This document shows positions 34,505 through 37,514 of a stretch of 37,514 nucleotides of DNA, piece by piece (position 1 is the first letter of the stretch; each line of letters opens with the position of its first letter). The stretch is from NCBI GenBank assembly GCA_903856725.1, contig CAIOCT010000089.1, positions 1 through 37,514 of the forward strand, written 5' to 3'. The position numbers were made by a program, and so were the translations under genes. The DNA comes from an uncultured Verrucomicrobiota bacterium (GTDB lineage Bacteria; Verrucomicrobiota; Verrucomicrobiia; Opitutales; Opitutaceae). Under the pieces are notes generated by a model. That model was not told the DNA's origin. It made no database searches and was given only the letters and a program-made list of their open reading frames with translations.

Positions 34505-35569
34505 ATGATGTTCCAACCGTTGCGACACAGGTGCCGGCCGTTGTGGTTCGTGCTATTATTTTTTGTCGGCCTGCTTTCCGCAGCTTTTACAGCTCAGGCT
34601 GAAACGAATCCTTATCGCATGGTAGAGACGTGGGCGAAGCTCCCGGCGGGGCGAACAATGGGGGCGGTCGGCGATTTAGCGATGGACCCTGATGGCTTAC
34701 ACCTTTGGGCGATTGTCCGCTGCACGGCGGACGAGCCAGAGCGCTTTGGCAATGAGTGCCTCGATTCCACGCTCGATCCTATTCTGCAATTCGATCTTCA
34801 GGGAAATGTTGTGAAAAGTTTTGGCGGCGGAAAATTTATCTGGCCGCACGGACTCGACGTTGACCGAAATGGCAACGTCTGGGTGACCGATGGCGTGGCC
34901 GCTAAAAGAACGCCTCCGGGGAAACGAGGCCATCAAGTTGTTAAATTTAGTCCAGCAGGTGAAGTATTGCTGACTTTAGGCGTACCCGGAGAACCCGGCG
35001 CTGATTCCACCCATTTAAATTCGCCAAGTGACGTCGTAGTCGCCGCCAACGGGGACATCTTTGTGGCAGATGGCCACAGCTTTGACGAAGGCAACAACCG
35101 CATCGTAAAATTTTCCGCCGATGGAAAATTTCTTAAGGCTTGGGGTCACACTGGCTATGCACCGGGAGAATTTCGCATGCCGCACTCCATCGCGATTGAT
35201 TTGCGTGGCCGCGTATTTGTTGCGGATCGGGGTAATAATCGGGTGCAAATTTTTGATCAGGGCGGAAAATTTTTAGCGCAATGGACCCAATTCGGGCGTC
35301 CAAGTGGAATTACCTTTGATGCGCATGATCAAATTTACGTGACCGATTCAGAATCTGATAATGAGCAAAATCCTGGCTGGGAAATGGGCATTCGAATTGG
35401 CGATGCCAAGACGGGATGGATTTCGTCATTTATTCAGTATCCATGGGGCGATCCGCGAGAGGTTCGCGGCACCGGGGCCGAGTACCTCGCGGTCGATCGC
35501 GAGGGCAATCTCTACGGCGGCGAACCCCGGCCGCGTCGCATTCAAAAATACATTAAAGTCAGGCCATAA
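34505..35569 (+). CDS. Exported NHL-repeat beta-propeller protein (amidating-lyase-like)
   Basis: The first about 32 residues form a signal peptide ending AFTAQAE. The rest is about 320 residues of NHL repeats, each with a pattern like PHGLDVDRNGNVWVTD, SPSDVVVAANGDIFVAD and PHSIAIDLRGRVFVADRGNNRVQIFD, giving a five- or six-bladed propeller. Such proteins are often annotated as peptidyl-alpha-hydroxyglycine alpha-amidating lyase-like; whether they have that activity in Verrucomicrobiota is doubtful. Lying between two sulfatases in the same orientation, it may bind or act on a sugar. The ATG at 34505 was preferred over a TTG 14 codons upstream. It ends 16 bases before sulfatase 3. Confidence 0.9.
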   Translation: MMFQPLRHRCRPLWFVLLFFVGLLSAAFTAQAETNPYRMVETWAKLPAGRTMGAVGDLAMDPDGLHLWAIVRCTADEPERFGNECLDSTLDPILQFDLQGNVVKSFGGGKFIWPHGLDVDRNGNVWVTDGVAAKRTPPGKRGHQVVKFSPAGEVLLTLGVPGEPGADSTHLNSPSDVVVAANGDIFVADGHSFDEGNNRIVKFSADGKFLKAWGHTGYAPGEFRMPHSIAIDLRGRVFVADRGNNRVQIFDQGGKFLAQWTQFGRPSGITFDAHDQIYVTDSESDNEQNPGWEMGIRIGDAKTGWISSFIQYPWGDPREVRGTGAEYLAVDREGNLYGGEPRPRRIQKYIKVRP

Positions 35570-35585
35570 TTTCAAAAAACTCGCC

Positions 35586-37031
35586 ATGAAAAAATCGCTC
35601 TGGGTGCTCACCTTCCTCTCTGTGCTAACGCGCCTAAGCGTAGCCACAACGACCGACGCCCACCCCAATGTACTCTTAATTATTATCGACGACCTTAACC
35701 TTTCGTTGGGTTGTTACGGCAACAAAGAAGTAAAGTCTCCGAACATTGACCGGCTAGCCGCGCGGGGCACCCGCTTCGAGCGCGCCTACTGCCAATACCC
35801 CCTTTGTAACCCTAGCCGAGTCTCCTTGCTCAGTGGGCGCCGCCCCGAATCGACCGGCGTTTACAATTTAAGTACCACCGCGCGCACCGCGCTACCCGAT
35901 GCGGTTCTGCTGCCCCAATTTTTTCGCCAAAAGGGATATTATTCAGCCGGCGCCGGTAAAGTATTTCATAACGCCAAGGTCAGCGATGCAGCTTGCTGGG
36001 ATCGTTATGAAGACGCTCCGCCTGAAGATCCCGAAGAGCAAGCGGCCATCGCGGCGCGTTATGGCGGTGGCGAAAGCATCGGTGATGGCCGTCCACGAGC
36101 CCATATCCTCACCAGCGATGGGGTTCACACCCGCGATGGAAAAAACATCCGGACAATCCGTAGCCTGATCACAGAAAAAAATGCAGCGGCCGCGCCATTT
36201 TTTCTAGCCGCCGGCTTGCACAAACCACATCTGCCTTGGACCGCACCCAAAAAGTTTTTTGATCTCTATCCCGCGGGGAGCATCACGATCCCAACTGAGC
36301 CCGCCCTCCGCAACGTTCCCGCGATTGCCCTGCAGACGGAATTATCTGGCTTTGCACCGCCGGCATCGCGAGTGGCCGCGATCCAGGGATATTACGCCTG
36401 CATTTCATTTTCAGATTATCACGTGGGGTTGTTGCTTGATGAACTTGATCGACTGGATTTATGGAAAAACACGGTCGTCGTGCTCATGGGTGACAATGGA
36501 TTTCATCTCGGAGACCATGCAGGTTTGTGGGCCAAACTCAGTGCTTTCGATGCGGCTACGCGTGTTCCTTTGATCATGGCGGGCGCCGGTGTCCCCGTCG
36601 GTCGAGTCATGACAACCCCAGTAGAATTACTTGATATATATCCCACCCTCATCGATTTGAGTGGCTTGGCGAAGATAACCGGACTGGAAGGACAGTCACT
36701 CGTGCCGCTTTGGCAGTCGCAGTCCACTGCTGAGCATCGACCAGCGGCGAGTCTCGTTTACCACTATGACGTCGCGAGCCATGCTGACGTTCTGGGCAGA
36801 ACCGTGATAGCTGAACACTGGCGGTACACGGAGTGGAATGAAGGCCAAGCGGGCCGCGAACTCTACTGGCGCGCCGATGATGCATCAGAATATCATAATC
36901 GTTTCGGCGATCCACGCCTAGCGGAAGCCCAGCAGGCTGGCCAAGAATTTCTACGCTTGGCGCCAACTCCCAAATTAGGTCCAGCTAATCGGCCCCGCGC
37001 TTTGTTACCCGAGCCACAAAAATTACCCTAA
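35586..37031 (+). CDS. Exported sulfatase 3, iduronate-2-sulfatase-like
   Basis: This 481-residue S1-family enzyme has a signal peptide ending near SVATT. The formylglycine Cys is C74 in LCNPSRVSLLSGRRPE and the metal ligands include IIDDLNLS (35-36) and VLMGDNGFHLGDH. Its start and overall layout match sulfatase 2 (same Cys position and the SPNIDRLAARGTRFERAYCQ-type block), so the two are paralogues within the iduronate-type group, but this one lacks the Lys-rich insert. A longer open frame from 35361 overlaps the NHL gene in another frame and is not used. The two paralogues probably remove sulfate from different positions of the same polymer. Confidence 0.95.
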   Translation: MKKSLWVLTFLSVLTRLSVATTTDAHPNVLLIIIDDLNLSLGCYGNKEVKSPNIDRLAARGTRFERAYCQYPLCNPSRVSLLSGRRPESTGVYNLSTTARTALPDAVLLPQFFRQKGYYSAGAGKVFHNAKVSDAACWDRYEDAPPEDPEEQAAIAARYGGGESIGDGRPRAHILTSDGVHTRDGKNIRTIRSLITEKNAAAAPFFLAAGLHKPHLPWTAPKKFFDLYPAGSITIPTEPALRNVPAIALQTELSGFAPPASRVAAIQGYYACISFSDYHVGLLLDELDRLDLWKNTVVVLMGDNGFHLGDHAGLWAKLSAFDAATRVPLIMAGAGVPVGRVMTTPVELLDIYPTLIDLSGLAKITGLEGQSLVPLWQSQSTAEHRPAASLVYHYDVASHADVLGRTVIAEHWRYTEWNEGQAGRELYWRADDASEYHNRFGDPRLAEAQQAGQEFLRLAPTPKLGPANRPRALLPEPQKLP

Positions 37032-37100
37032 ATACAATCTCCCCGGCTCACCCCGCACGCACGCAGGCAAATCCGCCGGTTGCGCGAAGCCATCTCCCCG

Positions 37101-37514
37101 ATGCAACTATCTTTTCCCTGGCTCACCTTGGCGTCAGCCCCACAATTCCGGAGTGCCTTCGTCGCGCTTGTTCTCGCGGGAACCTGCGCCGGCGCGATGC
37201 CTGCTGAAAAATCTACCGGCATCGAAATCACGCTGACGCTAGCAGTCAAAACCGTTGAGCTGCGTTTCCGCAGCGCGCGCAACACCGTCATCAGTAAAAT
37301 AACAGATATTTCGCCGCTTCATCCGGCGCCGAAAACCGTGCTGCCCTCTCCGCGACCAGATCGAGAAGTGTGGTATCCCGTAGTCGATTTAACCTTAAAC
37401 GCGGGCATGTCGGGTGTGCTTCGCTGGCAGCAATCACCGCGCCTGGTTGCCATTAACCACCACTTTCATAACCAATCAGAAATAGGTCAGCGGGAGATGA
37501 CGGTGCCGGCAGCG
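37101..37514 (+). CDS. Exported hypothetical protein, C-terminus cut by window edge
   Basis: An ATG at 37101 opens a frame without stops for 138 codons to the edge. Residues 1-36 look like a signal peptide: MQLSFPWLT, then a hydrophobic core with FVALVLAGTCAG and an AMPAEK end. The visible mature part shows beta-strand-like alternation (GIEITLTLAVKTVELRFRSA, YPVVDLTLNAGMSG, VLRWQQSPRLVAINHHFH). I do not recognise a family. Its place directly after sulfatase 3, on the same strand, suggests it belongs to the polysaccharide locus, perhaps another catabolic or binding protein. Confidence 0.6.
   Translation, partial: MQLSFPWLTLASAPQFRSAFVALVLAGTCAGAMPAEKSTGIEITLTLAVKTVELRFRSARNTVISKITDISPLHPAPKTVLPSPRPDREVWYPVVDLTLNAGMSGVLRWQQSPRLVAINHHFHNQSEIGQREMTVPAA

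Noticed and set aside
35361-35585. 75-codon extension of sulfatase 3 into the NHL gene
   Set aside because: It is an out-of-frame reading of the NHL gene; the signal peptide begins at the ATG at 35586.

Overview
This window looks like chromosomal DNA from a Verrucomicrobiota bacterium, probably Opitutae-like. The signs are a mix of ordinary housekeeping genes with DUF1080, prepilin-like and multiple sulfatase genes, a McsA-McsB-ClpC arginine-phosphorylation cluster outside the Firmicutes, a SecD-SecF fusion, and a glutaminyl-tRNA synthetase with an extra block in the catalytic domain. The lineage is inferred from gene content only. There is no 16S gene, phage, IS element or CRISPR array in view.

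Layout. 1-4136: an ABC transporter ATPase cut by the left edge, with acylphosphatase translationally coupled upstream of it (minus); an acidic hypothetical protein and a small lipoprotein (plus); an intergenic stretch with degenerate 7-base repeats; then uvrB (minus). 4389-10954: glutamate dehydrogenase (plus), then a minus-strand cluster ilvE, mcsA, mcsB, clpC ending in a strong terminator. 11072-15475: plus-strand prepilin-like protein, CBS/DRTGG-regulated manganese pyrophosphatase, glnS. 15499-17809: minus-strand rluA-type pseudouridine synthase and gltX. 18020-20443: plus-strand hpf with a textbook terminator, hutI, and a DUF1080 exported protein. 20475-25343: the minus-strand yajC-secDF-recJ group followed by tRNA-Arg(ACG). 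25440-27383: speA (plus). 27452-37514: a plus-strand carbohydrate-degradation locus with an (alpha/alpha)6-type glycosidase-like protein, three formylglycine sulfatases, a family-6-type polysaccharide lyase, an NHL beta-propeller protein, and the start of a further exported protein cut by the right edge.

How the genes work together. McsA activates McsB, which phosphorylates arginines on damaged proteins, and the ClpC N-terminal domain keeps both glutamates needed to dock phosphoarginine, so the pathway appears complete apart from ClpP (elsewhere) and the CtsR repressor (not seen). The right-hand third reads as a locus for a sulfated acidic polysaccharide: sulfatases remove sulfate, the lyase cleaves uronate linkages, and the glycosidase-like protein and DUF1080-type hydrolase may finish the oligosaccharides. 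Transporter, regulator and sulfatase-maturation genes are not in view.

The most unusual signals are not classical genes. Almost no gene here has a Shine-Dalgarno sequence, yet 16 of 29 chosen starts have C directly before the start codon and 11 have CC. Two degenerate heptanucleotide arrays flank and run into the uvrB 3' end, and a tandem pair of perfect hairpins lies between secDF and recJ.
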